Origin: Chloroflexi bacterium TSY
GTDB lineage: Bacteria; Chloroflexota; Anaerolineae; Caldilineales; Caldilineaceae
Direction: 5' to 3'
Length of the DNA stretch: 64,000 nucleotides
Assembly (NCBI GenBank): GCA_019217005.1
Contig: JAHBNG010000009.1
Location: 146,054-210,053 of the forward strand
Below, piece by piece: positions 24,350-33,584 of this stretch. Position numbers and translations under genes: made by a program. Each line of letters opens with the position of its first letter. Positions within the stretch are counted from its first letter, which is position 1. A model generated the notes under the pieces. It was given only the letters and a program-made list of their open reading frames with translations. It searched no databases and was not told the origin of the DNA.

Positions 24350-24439
24350 GTCTAGGAACAGATGTTGAGGTGGTTGAACCAACCGAACTGCGTCAACAGA
24401 TTGCAGACGAGCTCCGCCGGATTTTGCTGCATTACCTCT
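24350..24439 (+). pseudogene. C-terminal tail of a WYL-domain regulator
   Basis: Directly right of the 217-bp element the frame reads SLGTDVEVVEPTELRQQI then ADELRRILLHYL and stop. This is the typical end of WYL-domain transcriptional regulators (the WCX part: LGPDVEVL-P-EL with a final helix). Nothing of the HTH or WYL core remains. The fragment does not belong to the glycosyltransferase on the left side, so the element marks a junction between two gene remnants. Confidence 0.65.
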
Positions 24440-24709
24440 AATGCCGATATTCGTTAACCGCGGTTAGCGTGTTGTTTCACACCCCTTCATCAGCTGATTC
24501 AGGCTCATTGCAAAATACCTTTAACAGGGTTCGCAAACCCTCTCACATCCACCGCTCAACATATTTGCAAACTCGCCAGAAAACCCTATTGAAATCATTC
24601 GTTGTCCTGTGATATTCTTAGAGCTATCCATTGTGAAAATTGTCACTTTCACGATTCGATCTCTATCAAGGCTCACTACTCAAATCAGACAAACAGGAGA
24701 AAGTACTAC

Positions 24710-25786
24710 ATGAATTTTAGGAATCGCAAATTTCTACTCCATATACTACTCATCATCAGTACCCTGATATTTGTAGGATGTGTCACTCAAGTGTCAGAAT
24801 CAGATCGGGCGAACTCGAGCAACACAACTACCAATGGGGATAGCGCAGATGACGGCGGTTCGCTCGTTATCTACTCCGGTCGCAACGAAAATCTGGTCGG
24901 CCCCTTGATCGAGATGTACAAAGAAAAGAGTGGCGTCGATGTTGAGGTGCGCTATGGTGGGACGGCTGAAATGGCATCTGTCATTTTGGAAGAGGGCGTT
25001 AATTCTCCTGCGGACCTCTTTTTTGGTCAGGATGCAGGCGCATTGGGTGCTCTGTCTAAAGAAGGTCGTTGTGCAACGCTCTCTGGCTCGATTACTAGTA
25101 TCGTTGATCCACGTTTTGTGAATCCCGATCGAACATGGGTTGGTATCAGTGGTCGGGCACGCGTGCTCGTTTACAATACAGATGAGTTAACTCCAGCAGA
25201 TCTGCCGACGAGCGTACTGGGATTAACCGATCCTAAATGGTCAGGTCGCGTCGGCTGGGCACCAACCAATGGGAGCTTCCAGGCATTTATCACCGCTATG
25301 CGGGTCAATTTGGGTGAAGATGAGACGCGTGCGTGGCTTGAAGGGATGATTGCCAATGATGTACAAGTCTACGCCAAAAATACACCGATTGTCGAAGCCA
25401 CTGGGGCTGGAGAAATCTCTGTTGGATTGGTCAATCACTACTATCTTTATCGCTTCCTGGCCGAAGCGCCAGATTTTGCCGCCGATAACTTTCATTTTCC
25501 TGCAGGAGACGTTGGCTCGATGATCAATGTCGCAGGTGCCTGTGTGCTCGATTCTGCCACCAATGCTGCCGAAGCAACAACCTTTATGGAATATCTACTT
25601 TCGGCCGAAGCGCAACAATATTTTGCTACTGAAACCAACGAATATCCTTTAGTAGGCAACAATGTAACGATTAATGAAAGACTCAAGTCACTAGCAGAGA
25701 TTGACACACCCGAATTCGACTTGGGCGATCTAGACGATCTGACGGGAACAGTTAATCTTCTGACTGATGTTGGCGCGTTCGATTAA
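24710..25786 (+). CDS. Iron(III)-type ABC transporter substrate-binding lipoprotein
   Basis: A 358-residue extracytoplasmic binding protein of the FbpA/FutA type. ATG 24710 has AGGAGA upstream and gives a lipoprotein signal with lipobox FVGC at about residue 24. The mature part shows LVIYSGRNENLVGPLIEMY, VRYGGTAEM, the hinge LTDPKWSGRVGWAPTNGSF and NHYYLYRF, where tyrosines of this family coordinate ferric iron. A Ser/Thr/Asp-rich linker follows the lipobox. No permease or ATPase gene is next to it; IS4 copy B begins 120 bp downstream, so the rest of an operon may have been displaced. Ends before a strong terminator. Confidence 0.92.
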   Translation: MNFRNRKFLLHILLIISTLIFVGCVTQVSESDRANSSNTTTNGDSADDGGSLVIYSGRNENLVGPLIEMYKEKSGVDVEVRYGGTAEMASVILEEGVNSPADLFFGQDAGALGALSKEGRCATLSGSITSIVDPRFVNPDRTWVGISGRARVLVYNTDELTPADLPTSVLGLTDPKWSGRVGWAPTNGSFQAFITAMRVNLGEDETRAWLEGMIANDVQVYAKNTPIVEATGAGEISVGLVNHYYLYRFLAEAPDFAADNFHFPAGDVGSMINVAGACVLDSATNAAEATTFMEYLLSAEAQQYFATETNEYPLVGNNVTINERLKSLAEIDTPEFDLGDLDDLTGTVNLLTDVGAFD

Positions 25787-25804
25787 CCCAGATTCAATCT
25801 TCAT

Positions 25805-25855
25805 CACAAAATGCAAAAGGCACGAGTCGTGAACTCGTGCCTTTTGCATTTTGTG
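25805..25855 (+). terminator. Strong (bidirectional) terminator
   Basis: A perfect 23-bp stem: the arm CACAAAATGCAAAAGG continues with CACGAGT, a 5-base loop follows, then the exact inverse. Centred after the iron-binding lipoprotein gene. Confidence 0.92.
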
Positions 25856-25906
25856 ACTCTTTTATCTATCGGCTCATGGTGAGTTTGATATTTAAGATGG
25901 CGTTAA

Positions 25907-27406
25907 CTTTACTTTCTGGTAAAGGCTTGAGTGACAAAGGGCAAACCGAAAGGGGCGGAAAAAAGAATCCACCCTGAAAAAACGGGATAAAATGTAAAAA
26001 TAGTGCTCGGCTAGTTTAAGCAGCGGCATTGAGGCGGCGATGAGCGAGAACGCCTTTAGGGAAATGGTGTGAAACCGAGGCCTTTTTCCGAAAGTCAGGG
26101 TCGAGTTGGTCAGGAGTTGGAAAAAGAGCACTCGAGAGAACACGGCGCAGCCTGCCGGGAGTGGCTTGAGGCTCTCGATCCCAGTAGCCAGTCGGTATGG
26201 GAGGAAGAGAAGCGGCTAAATGGGAAAGAAGATTGCCAGCCAGCAGCCCCAGTTCAGGTAAGCGGAAACAAGCCTCATCGGCATGAACAAATTGACGATG
26301 TAAGCCAATCATCTGCTTGGAAGCCAAGGGGGGGATGTTCAACAGGCCAGCGTTCCAGGTAGACAAGATAAATGGTTTCAGGCTGCAAAGTCATAACGGT
26401 CGCCAAAACCAAAGGTGTGTTGTAGGCCGGATCCTGAATGACGTAAATCGAGTAGGTACGGTTGGCTGTATCCACCTTGGTTGTTCTGGGGACGAGATTG
26501 TGCCATGCTTGATAGCAAATCAGGCGACCACTATAGAGAAAGCGACCAGACGAGTCCGGAGTTGTAGCCTCGAGTCGCTTTCCCTTATAGCTGCGAGAGA
26601 GCGGACGCACAATATCACCATATTCAGGTGGTCTGCCTTTTTCTTTGCGTTTGGGGAACTCATTGCGGCGCACTGTGCAGTTAATCGCTTCCCGCAGGAC
26701 AAATCGGTCTATGCCGCTTTCTAGCATTTCTCTGATTGTAAACCCGGCATCGACCACCGCCACTTCGTCTGACTCCAGTGATTTCTTCGTCTCTTTCAGC
26801 AGCTTTTTCCGAAACTCACTTTCCTTTGTTCCAACCGTGCATCTCATGATTGCCTTGAGCAGTGGCACTCGCTTCCCGCCTATCTCCCCCGAGCTTATCA
26901 TCACTCCAAAGATGAGCGCGGGCAATGCCCGACGAGCCGTTGAGTTATAGAGTCGGTTCACTTTCCCTTGCAGCTTCGGTCGCCAGAACCCTGTGATATC
27001 TATGCTTTTCACTCGGTACCCTTCTAACTTTTTTGCCTCCCATTCCCCTTTCCACTTCTTCTTGCCACGACCCCAGCAGACTTGTGATATCCCATGATCC
27101 ATATCGAAAGCTCCACCAGCTTCGCCGGAGCTCCTCATCTTCAAACCCGCTTTCTTTCAATGCGCTATGGATTGCTCCTCGACTTTTCAGAAACGACCCA
27201 TTCAGCATTGCCCACATCAGACGCATTACATTTACGTTTGTTCCCATCGGCGTTACTTGCAATACATTCATCAGTACTGCTATAGTTATTTCTGGCGCGG
27301 TTAGCATTCCTTCCTCCTTTTTGGGTTCTCTACCTTTTGGATGAACTGCTAACCGCTTTTTGTCACATTTCTCACCTCATCTCTTTTCTTTTACCAGAAA
27401 GTAAAG
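25907..27406. mobile_element. IS4-family-like element, copy B
   Basis: 1.5 kb between CTTTACTTTCTGGTAAA and its inverse, nearly identical to copy A but without the nested insertion. Flanks are GTTAA (25902-25906) and TTTAA (27407-27411), one mismatch from a 5-bp duplication. The transposase is on the minus strand. It supplies the uninterrupted reference for the insertion site in copy A. Confidence 0.9.
26016..27307 (-). pseudogene. IS4-family transposase of copy B, frameshifted
   Basis: The frame starts at ATG 27307 after GGAGGAAGGA and reads MLTAPEITIAVLMNVLQ; near 27000 it passes to the frame with SIDITGFWRPKLQGKV, EVAVVDAGFTIREML (candidate first Asp) and VYLERWPVEHPPL (YREK motif). A G run of seven at 26328-26334, against six in copy A, then shifts it again to HADEACFRLPELGLLAGNLL, ending at 26016. 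Copies A and B break at different places, so a consensus would give a complete enzyme of roughly 425 residues. Confidence 0.85.
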
Positions 27407-27574
27407 TTTAACATTCTTTAGCTTTTTGCTAAAGCAAGCACGACCGGACTCAGGTATGCTACACCTACCTAGAAATATAATGTTGTATCTCTGCCCCAGA
27501 AGGCGAGACAAGATACGTTTCCAGGGAATTACCATAACAACCAACCATTTTAGGTACACGCTTTCTATAGTATG

Positions 27575-27657
27575 GAGTGGCAGACCACAAATTGTGTAAA
27601 AGCTGCTTGGTCTCTCAGATGGAATGCGAATTTACACGCAATTTGGGATACCACCTC
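27575..27657 (+). repeat. H-family hairpin repeat, copy H3
   Basis: A diverged copy: GAGTGGCAGACCACAAATTG and TGTAAA on the left, TTTACACGCAATTTGGGATA and CCACCTC on the right. It ends 57 bp before the gene at 27714, the same arrangement as H1 and H2. Confidence 0.75.
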
Positions 27658-27713
27658 GTATGGTTGGTTTCAAACAGAGCTCAATTTAACGAATGAAAAG
27701 GAGCATATAACAG

Positions 27714-28418
27714 ATGAAAAATAATCGACGATTGATCAATTTGCTGGCTGCCGGAAACATATTGGTATTGATTATCATGACTTTCTTTGTGTTCGCCCGA
27801 ACGCCTGTTTCCACAGCAATGGCGAATAGCATAGGCAGTGCATCGGCCACCTTCTCTTCTGCTTTTGACCAAATAACAGCTTCCAGCAAGTCGGAAAAGA
27901 GTGCAGAGCGAGAAATGCAGCTCGCTGCGTTACAGAAACAAAATCGGGAGTTACATCAAGTAATTCAACAAATGGAGAAGCGGGATACAGATTTTCGCCA
28001 AACCATTGAACAAGCCAATCAAACAATCCAACAGCTTGACCAAGCAGGTCGCACCACGCGCGAAGTCTATCAAGCCCAAAACCAAGAACTGGGCTCCACT
28101 GTCAATGTAATGACAGAACGCGAAGGTGAGTTTCAAGATCGTTTGGTGATCGCCAATCAGACGATCCGCACCCTCGAAGGCCAATTAGCCAATAACGGTG
28201 CCACGTTAGCCACCCTGCAATCTCAGAACAATGAGCTTGTTCGCGTTCTAAAGATCATGCAAGAGCGGGAGGTTGAATACCAGGCACAGATCGCTGCCGC
28301 GAATCAGGCATTGGCCAATATGCAAGGACAAAACGGTGGCTCTTATTATGAAGAGGACGATGAGGAGTATGAAGAAGAATATGAAGAATATGAAGAAGAA
28401 GACGAAGATGACGACTAA
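27714..28418 (+). CDS. Membrane-anchored coiled-coil protein with acidic tail
   Basis: A 234-residue protein of unknown family. An N-terminal hydrophobic segment (about 7-28, LINLLAAGNILVLIIMTFFV) acts as signal anchor. It is followed by a long Gln/Glu/Ala-rich coiled coil (about 60-205, with repeated ANQTI and QNxEL units) and a C-terminal run of Glu, Asp and Tyr (residues 212-234) that carries a very high negative charge and could bind metal cations. AAGGAG precedes ATG 27714. Its stop overlaps the start of the next gene by 11 nt (ATGACGACTAA), so the two are probably co-translated with the ApbE gene that follows. Confidence 0.8.
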   Translation: MKNNRRLINLLAAGNILVLIIMTFFVFARTPVSTAMANSIGSASATFSSAFDQITASSKSEKSAEREMQLAALQKQNRELHQVIQQMEKRDTDFRQTIEQANQTIQQLDQAGRTTREVYQAQNQELGSTVNVMTEREGEFQDRLVIANQTIRTLEGQLANNGATLATLQSQNNELVRVLKIMQEREVEYQAQIAAANQALANMQGQNGGSYYEEDDEEYEEEYEEYEEEDEDDD

Positions 28419-28899
28419 ACACAGCAAATCCAAGAATCACCTGGGGCGTCTCAAAACAACAATTGTCGTGGGTAGTGTCGTGGCAACCATGCTGGGCACG
28501 AATCTGATCGCTCGCAAAGATTCACAAGAATCGGCAATGGAATCAGAAACAGAATCATTTACTTTTTTGACCACAGGGCCGTCTAATGAGTGGCCTTTGG
28601 ATATAGCTTCGGGGCCATTTGAGTCAACCCAAATCAATATCCTTGAGTCAATCGCTCTTAAACCAGTGCCAACGGTTGTTACCCCCACTGAAGTTGGTCT
28701 TGTGGAAACAGCTTCTGTCATCAAACAGAACAGAGTGTTGCCTCGCTTTGAGTCGATTCCAGCGGTTGCAGCGTCGTCTTCTACGATACAACCATCCGTA
28801 AACATGCTGGATATTGACCAGGTCTTATCATTTGAGCTTCAGCAGATACCGGCAGCCGAGATCCCGCCGCCGGTAACGCGGAGCCGTTCATCACGGTAA
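28408..28899 (+). CDS. Small single-span membrane protein of unknown function
   Basis: A 163-residue protein. ATG 28408 (MTTKHSKSKNHLG) overlaps the upstream stop codon; longer in-frame starts only read through the acidic-tail coding repeat and are rejected. One membrane segment (about 15-33, TTIVVGSVVATMLGTNLIA) precedes a Ser/Thr/Pro-rich extracytoplasmic region, ending PPPVTRSRSSR. No recognised domain. The gene is six bases before apbE, so it is likely part of one operon with the coiled-coil protein, ApbE and the ferric-reductase-like gene. Confidence 0.7.
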   Translation: MTTKHSKSKNHLGRLKTTIVVGSVVATMLGTNLIARKDSQESAMESETESFTFLTTGPSNEWPLDIASGPFESTQINILESIALKPVPTVVTPTEVGLVETASVIKQNRVLPRFESIPAVAASSSTIQPSVNMLDIDQVLSFELQQIPAAEIPPPVTRSRSSR

Positions 28900-28905
28900 G
28901 ATAGA

Positions 28906-30072
28906 ATGAACCATCAAACAAATGACCAAAACTGGCATATTCGCCGATTCCGGGCAATGGGGTGTGAGATAGCGATATGGCTAGAACTTGACAATGCAGA
29001 CGCTGCTCAAGTCGTTCTCCAGCAAGCTCAAAAAAAATTTGCCGTTGCAGAGTACCGTTTTACCCGGTTTTATCAGTCTAGCGAACTATCACGGTTGAAT
29101 GCACAAACAGAACAATGGGTGTCTGTTTCCAAAGATCTCTGGGACATTGTCGTATCGGCGTTGAAACTCGCGCGGGAGACAGACGGGCTTTTTGACCCAA
29201 CCCTACTCAACGCAATTCAAGCTGCCGGATATACGAACTCCTTCGAGCAGCTCAACTCTTCTGCCAAATCTTCAGAATCTTCCTGTGGTCGAACAATTCT
29301 GCAGAACGATTGTCTATCGGATCTTGCCTCATCAGAATCGATTGAGCGGATACAAGATGAAGCTTTGCTGGGCGGAAACAACAAAATGACCCTGCGGGGA
29401 AAATGGCAGGACATTCAGTTGGATACCTCCCGGCAAAGCATATGGCTACCACAGAATGTGGGCCTTGATCTGGGCGGAATTGGCAAAGGGTGGACGGCAC
29501 AAAAAGTTGTAAAATTTCTGAATCAGTTCGGACCTTGCCTGGTAGACGCCGGTGGTGATATCACCGCCGGTGATGGACCAGCAGGATGGCCAGGCTGGTC
29601 TGTTGGCATAGCAATGCCAACCAGCAATATAGATGCAGAAGATGAGACTTTTGCTCGCCTTTGGTTGTGCAACGGAGCGCTGGCAACATCAGGGATCGAC
29701 TATCGGCGCTGGCAACATCAGGGTAAAGTGGCACATCACCTCATTGATCCGCGCTCCGGACAGTCTGCCGAGACAGATCTGACGACCATATCGGTTTTGG
29801 CGACCGATTCATGTACGGCAGAAGCTTGGGCAACCGCTGCACTCATTGCCGGTAGTTCACTTGCATACAAACAGCTCAGTCAACGACAAATTGCTGCGGC
29901 CTGTATGTCTCGTGAAACACTTGGCATGATAAAAGTGATACTCACCAAGCCACTGCAGCCACTTATCCAGTATAACTGTGGAATGAAGGGACGGTTCACG
30001 AACAGGTTTGCAAATATCACGGGGAGAGAACGCACCTCTCCTTTCGATCCCTTAACATGCGATTGGACATGA
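28906..30072 (+). CDS. apbE: FAD:protein FMN transferase (ApbE-like)
   Basis: Attaches FMN covalently to Thr/Ser of flavoproteins, usually outside the membrane. Motifs: RFRAMGCEIAIWLE at the start, FTRFYQSSELSRLN, LDLGGIGKGWTAQKVV (FAD-binding), LVDAGGDITAG, ALATSGIDYRRW and HHLIDPRSGQ (Mg-binding region). At 388 residues it is longer than usual (about 330) because of a Ser-rich insertion near residues 108-165. No signal peptide is evident, unlike many ApbE proteins. It overlaps by 4 nt the ferric-reductase-like gene, whose flavin or haem chemistry it probably serves. Confidence 0.9.
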   Translation: MNHQTNDQNWHIRRFRAMGCEIAIWLELDNADAAQVVLQQAQKKFAVAEYRFTRFYQSSELSRLNAQTEQWVSVSKDLWDIVVSALKLARETDGLFDPTLLNAIQAAGYTNSFEQLNSSAKSSESSCGRTILQNDCLSDLASSESIERIQDEALLGGNNKMTLRGKWQDIQLDTSRQSIWLPQNVGLDLGGIGKGWTAQKVVKFLNQFGPCLVDAGGDITAGDGPAGWPGWSVGIAMPTSNIDAEDETFARLWLCNGALATSGIDYRRWQHQGKVAHHLIDPRSGQSAETDLTTISVLATDSCTAEAWATAALIAGSSLAYKQLSQRQIAAACMSRETLGMIKVILTKPLQPLIQYNCGMKGRFTNRFANITGRERTSPFDPLTCDWT

Positions 30073-30386
30073 TCATGGCATTTATTCAACAATCAAATCA
30101 AGCAACTCCAGCGATTCGTATCGAGAAGAGACTCTCTACTCTAACAGGTGTCACAATATTTTTGATCTTTTGGTTGCTCTCAAAACCGCTTGAAGTGCTC
30201 TTGACAACTGCTCCTGCATTTCTTTTTGACGAAAAGCTCGCATGGTACTTGACTCGTTCAAGCGGAACTGTGGCTTATCTTCTGCTTGTCACCTCGACGA
30301 TATGGGGGTTGCTTTTGAGCACCAAAGTTGGGCAGGTTCAGAACAAGGGATGAGTTAGGTTTACAAAATTGAAATGGGCACGTTAA

Positions 30387-31913
30387 AAAGAGAATAGGTT
30401 AAAGAGCCAGTTGCTGTTGAGGCTGAAGAATGGCATCAAGGGCGTCAGCCAAAGAAGGGACATAGGAATCGGTAGCCAGTTCTAAGGGTGAGTGACCGGA
30501 GCGTTTGCCACGTGAGAAGGTGCGATGATTCCAAAAGAGCTGTAAAAGAGCGGCCAACCAATCGGGCAAAGAGCGATGGATTGCAAGAAAGGGCCTGAGC
30601 CAAGCATGAAAGGATTCAGCTAGAGAAGAAGCCCGATGGAAGCGATCCAGTGCATGCCAGAAGGCAAGAGCCATAGGCTGCAATGAGGGAGGAAAAGCTG
30701 TTCAATGGGAAGTTGATGGTCATGGCGATAAGTCCAGAGGTGTGTGATGAAGGCTTCGTACTCAGGTGAGAGGTTCTGGCGGAGGAGCCAGGGATAGTTC
30801 CAGGCGACGGAGGGGAGCCAGCAATGTAGGTAGATTCTGCTGCAGTTGGGTGGCAAAGTGTGCAATTTCATCGCGGTTCATCTCCATCATAAGTTGGGTG
30901 GCAGCCAGAATGGTTTGTTGCGCCATCTGTGTTGACAAGCTGCCCGGTCGGTGAAATCGGCTCCAGTGCCTGACGGACCGTTCGGAGAAGCCATGTCCAG
31001 TTCTCGTGCAAGTCAACTGCTGTCAGCACCGTTTGGTCGGCAACCTCGAGAGTCACTGTGCATTTGCGTGGTCGCCCAGGGCGACGTGCAGGAGCAGTCT
31101 GCTCGTCCAACACTTGCCAAGCTACGTCACGGTCGGTCATGGCCTGGTCCATTTCTCTCCAGACGTTGGGTGATTTTGGTGCCATTCTGCATTTGGTGAA
31201 AGAGGTCATAGGAGTGTGGCGCATTCATCCCCGCTGCCTTGGCTCCTGCCTGAATGCCCAAAGCCCCATCGGTCACCAAGTCATCAAAGGTGATGCCTCG
31301 CTCGAGCAATTCGAGAAACTTCAACCCCCCATGTTGTTTCATCTCGGGCATCGGCTGCTGAGATATTCAACAGCGCAAACGATGCTCCGTCCACCACCGT
31401 CAGGCACGGTTGGTCGCCACAGAAAATTTCATCCGCTTCCCCCAACACCGGCAGCGTCGGCACCATGCTCTCATTGTACGCCGATGCCAGTTCTCCAACT
31501 TCCGCCAGCGTCCCTTGGATGAATCCCACCGACCGCTCCACACCTAGCAGCAACCCCAACCCCCTTTGGATATCTCGTACGCTTCCTCGCAGCATCGGCA
31601 ACACCGTTATGGTTCGTCGGATGAACGTCTCATCCACTTCGATCACATGGCTTTTCGGCTGCGGTCCTGGACTCACTGGCGACAAGATCGCTTTCAGCGC
31701 CGCTTCACCGCTCTCTCTCAACTTATAGAGCCACGTTCGAGACACATTGTACGCCGTTGACAGTTCGCTCACTCTCCCCCACTCTCGATTCGGGTTGACA
31801 ATGATAGGGGGTCTGTTCGATACTCTGACATTTAGAGGCTCCTTTTTGGCTATTTTGGTCTGAACACCCTTATTTTGCCTGAACAGGAGCCTCTTTCTCT
31901 AACCTATTCTCTT
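30387..31913. mobile_element. Insertion sequence interrupting the ferric-reductase-like gene
   Basis: Ends AAGAGAATAGGTTA and its inverse (CCTATTCTCTT at 31903-31913), flanked by GTTAA on both sides (30382-30386 and 31914-31918), probably the target duplication. 1.53 kb, transposase on the minus strand. Confidence 0.82.
30399..31772 (-). pseudogene. Transposase with N-terminal HTH, multiply frameshifted
   Basis: Reading begins at 31772 with MSELSTAYNVSRTWLYKLRE (helix-turn-helix), then HVIEVDETFIRRTI, LTVVDGASFALLNISAADAR, and, in another frame, ITFDDLVTDGALGIQAGAK and SYDLFHQMQ. Further frames give GRPRKCTVTLEVADQT and a C-terminal SLAESFHAWLRPFLAIHRSL. The D-x-A and DGA blocks suggest a DDE enzyme. 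At least four frame changes occur in 1.4 kb, so it is dead as read. I do not assign a family. Confidence 0.7.
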
Positions 31914-32626
31914 GTTAACGTACTCTCTTCTTTGTCAACCTATTTCTGAACCAGCCCCCAAAGTTGTCAAAGAACTGATCCCCACCCCTATGACTCTGGC
32001 CATGCACAATTATCTATCCTGGACGGCCATTGGCTTGTCTTTCTTCCACGCTTTTGTCTTACTATTTGATGGTTACTATACTTACACTCTAGCCAGTCTG
32101 CTCATCCCCTTCACTGGACCATATGAACCAGGTTGGATCGGTCTCGGGACCATTGGCTTCTATCTAATGGTACTCACCTCGGCCAGCTTTTATTGCCGCA
32201 AGTGGATTGGACAAAAGACATGGCGCAAGTTGCACTATCTTACATTTCTTGCTTATCTCTTCACAACAGTGCATGGCTGGATGGCAGGAACCGATAGCAG
32301 CCTCTTAGGACCAGTTTATATAGGAAGTTCTCTCCTTATTCTGTTTCTCACTATCTATCGGATCCTTTCCGCGATAACGGAAAAGCAAGCCAAACGTGTA
32401 GAACATCGATCATCTTAGTCAGGTTATGATACACTTGGGGTAGTACAGTGTAATCGAAATTATGCCAGATCATCATAGGTCCCGTCGCCGGCAGGACAAA
32501 CGTCAAGGGGAGTGTTTCCACCAAGTGAAGATTCAGAGTACTTGATGCCCGTCGCTTCAGAGAGGTGACCTATGGTTGATCCACCTCTACTTTGCCATAC
32601 TTCGATGACAGTGTCGCAGAAGATTT

Positions 32627-32730
32627 AGGCCATTCCAGAGAAATAAATCCCTGATTTGCCAAGTCGATTTCTCTGGAATGGCTTGCGCTTTTCCAGATCA
32701 AATTAGGGATTTTAATTGTTGGAAAAGCCT
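32627..32730. repeat. S-family two-hairpin repeat, copy S1
   Basis: Hairpin 1 has a perfect 16-bp stem GCCATTCCAGAGAAAT / ATTTCTCTGGAATGGC. Hairpin 2 has a 9-bp stem GCTTTTCCA / TGGAAAAGC. Loop 1 (AAATCCCTGATTTG) is complementary over 14 bases, with one G-U, to loop 2 (CAAATTAGGGATTT). The unit starts AGGC and ends GCCT. Confidence 0.88.
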
Positions 32731-32786
32731 TGAAGACAGATCGCTTGCTGTTCACAAGTGAGCGAAAGAATGACTGGTGTCGAAAT

Positions 32787-32864
32787 GAGTGTGTACTACA
32801 AAGTGTGTAAATGGACACCGTTCAGTCAGAGAATCGGTTGCATTTACACACTTTGGGACACACT
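32787..32864 (+). repeat. H-family hairpin repeat, copy H2
   Basis: Close relative of H1, with the same CAAAGTGTGTAAATG and CATTTACACACTTTG arms and a different loop. It ends 19 bp before the response-regulator ATG at 32883, for which no ribosome binding site is visible. Confidence 0.85.
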
Positions 32865-32882
32865 TCCACCGAAATAGCTATT

Positions 32883-33584
32883 ATGACCAAGATTTTACTT
32901 ATCGATGATGATCGCCTCATTACAGAACCGCTCGCTCGAACGTTACAAGAGCATGGATACCATGTGAGCATAGCCGATACGGGACAACGCGGCCTGGCTC
33001 AGGCAATTCTTGATACACCAGATATTGTTGTTCTCGACATACTTATGCCGGAAATGGATGGTTGGGCCGTCTGTCGCGCATTGCGTCAACAAAGCAATGT
33101 TCCCATTCTCATGCTGACGGCTCTTGGCGATGAAGTAGACCGAATTCTCGGTCTAGAATTAGGTGCAGATGACTATCTGACAAAGCCCTTTAGCGCACGT
33201 GAACTACTCGCCCGTATCAAAGCCATGTTGCGTCGCGTTGAGCTAGATCGTACCGTGTCGCCTGGCTCTGTCCTCAAAATCGGTGGCATAGAACTAAATT
33301 TGCATATGCGTCGAGTGCGCAAATCCGGGCATGAATTGAGTATGCGACATAAAGAGTTCGAGCTTTTGGCGCTTTTGATGAATCGGGCCGGCGAGGCAAT
33401 TACACGTGCCGACATATTCGACCGAGTTTGGGGCACCGACTGGATTGGCGATACTCGTACGCTGGATGTTCACATTCGCTGGCTACGCGAAAAAATCGAA
33501 GACAATCCCGCTCAGCCACTCTATATACAGACGGTGCGCAGCGTCGGGTATCGCTTTCTTCCAAATGGGGACGTAACACAATGA
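32883..33584 (+). CDS. OmpR/PhoB-family response regulator
   Basis: A 233-residue two-domain regulator. Receiver domain (1-120) with acidic pocket LLIDDDR, phosphorylated Asp in VVLDILMPEMDGW, and Lys in YLTKPFSARELLARI. The C-terminal winged helix (about 135-230) has ELSMRHKEFELLALLM, VWGTDWIGDTRTLDVHIRWLR and GYRFLP. The ATG at 32883 gives the correct receiver start. Its stop overlaps the kinase ATG (ATGA). The neighbouring P1B-4 ATPase and ferritin make a metal or redox signal plausible, but nothing in the sequence names the ligand. Confidence 0.95.
   Translation: MTKILLIDDDRLITEPLARTLQEHGYHVSIADTGQRGLAQAILDTPDIVVLDILMPEMDGWAVCRALRQQSNVPILMLTALGDEVDRILGLELGADDYLTKPFSARELLARIKAMLRRVELDRTVSPGSVLKIGGIELNLHMRRVRKSGHELSMRHKEFELLALLMNRAGEAITRADIFDRVWGTDWIGDTRTLDVHIRWLREKIEDNPAQPLYIQTVRSVGYRFLPNGDVTQ

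Larger units (their letters stand above)
30069..32418 (+). pseudogene. Ferric-reductase-like transmembrane protein split by an IS
   Basis: The 5' part (30069-30353, ATG overlapping the apbE stop) encodes a membrane segment and LAWYLTRSSGTVAYLLLVTS with IWGLLLSTKV. The 3' part (after 31914) continues KELIPTPMTLAMHNYLSWTA, LSFFHAFVLLFD, FYCRKWIGQKTWRKLHYLTF and TVHGWMAG. Together these are the haem-binding helices of ferric-reductase-like (FRE/MsrQ-type) domains, with the His residues in the expected order. The IS at 30387-31913 lies between them and the first part also stops 30 bp before the IS, so the gene is inactive unless the IS excises precisely. Confidence 0.82.

Noticed and set aside
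28273..28407. Longer N-terminus for the small membrane protein before apbE
   Set aside because: It reads through the out-of-frame coding region of the upstream acidic tail, giving Met/Lys-rich nonsense; ATG 28408 overlaps the stop and is more natural.
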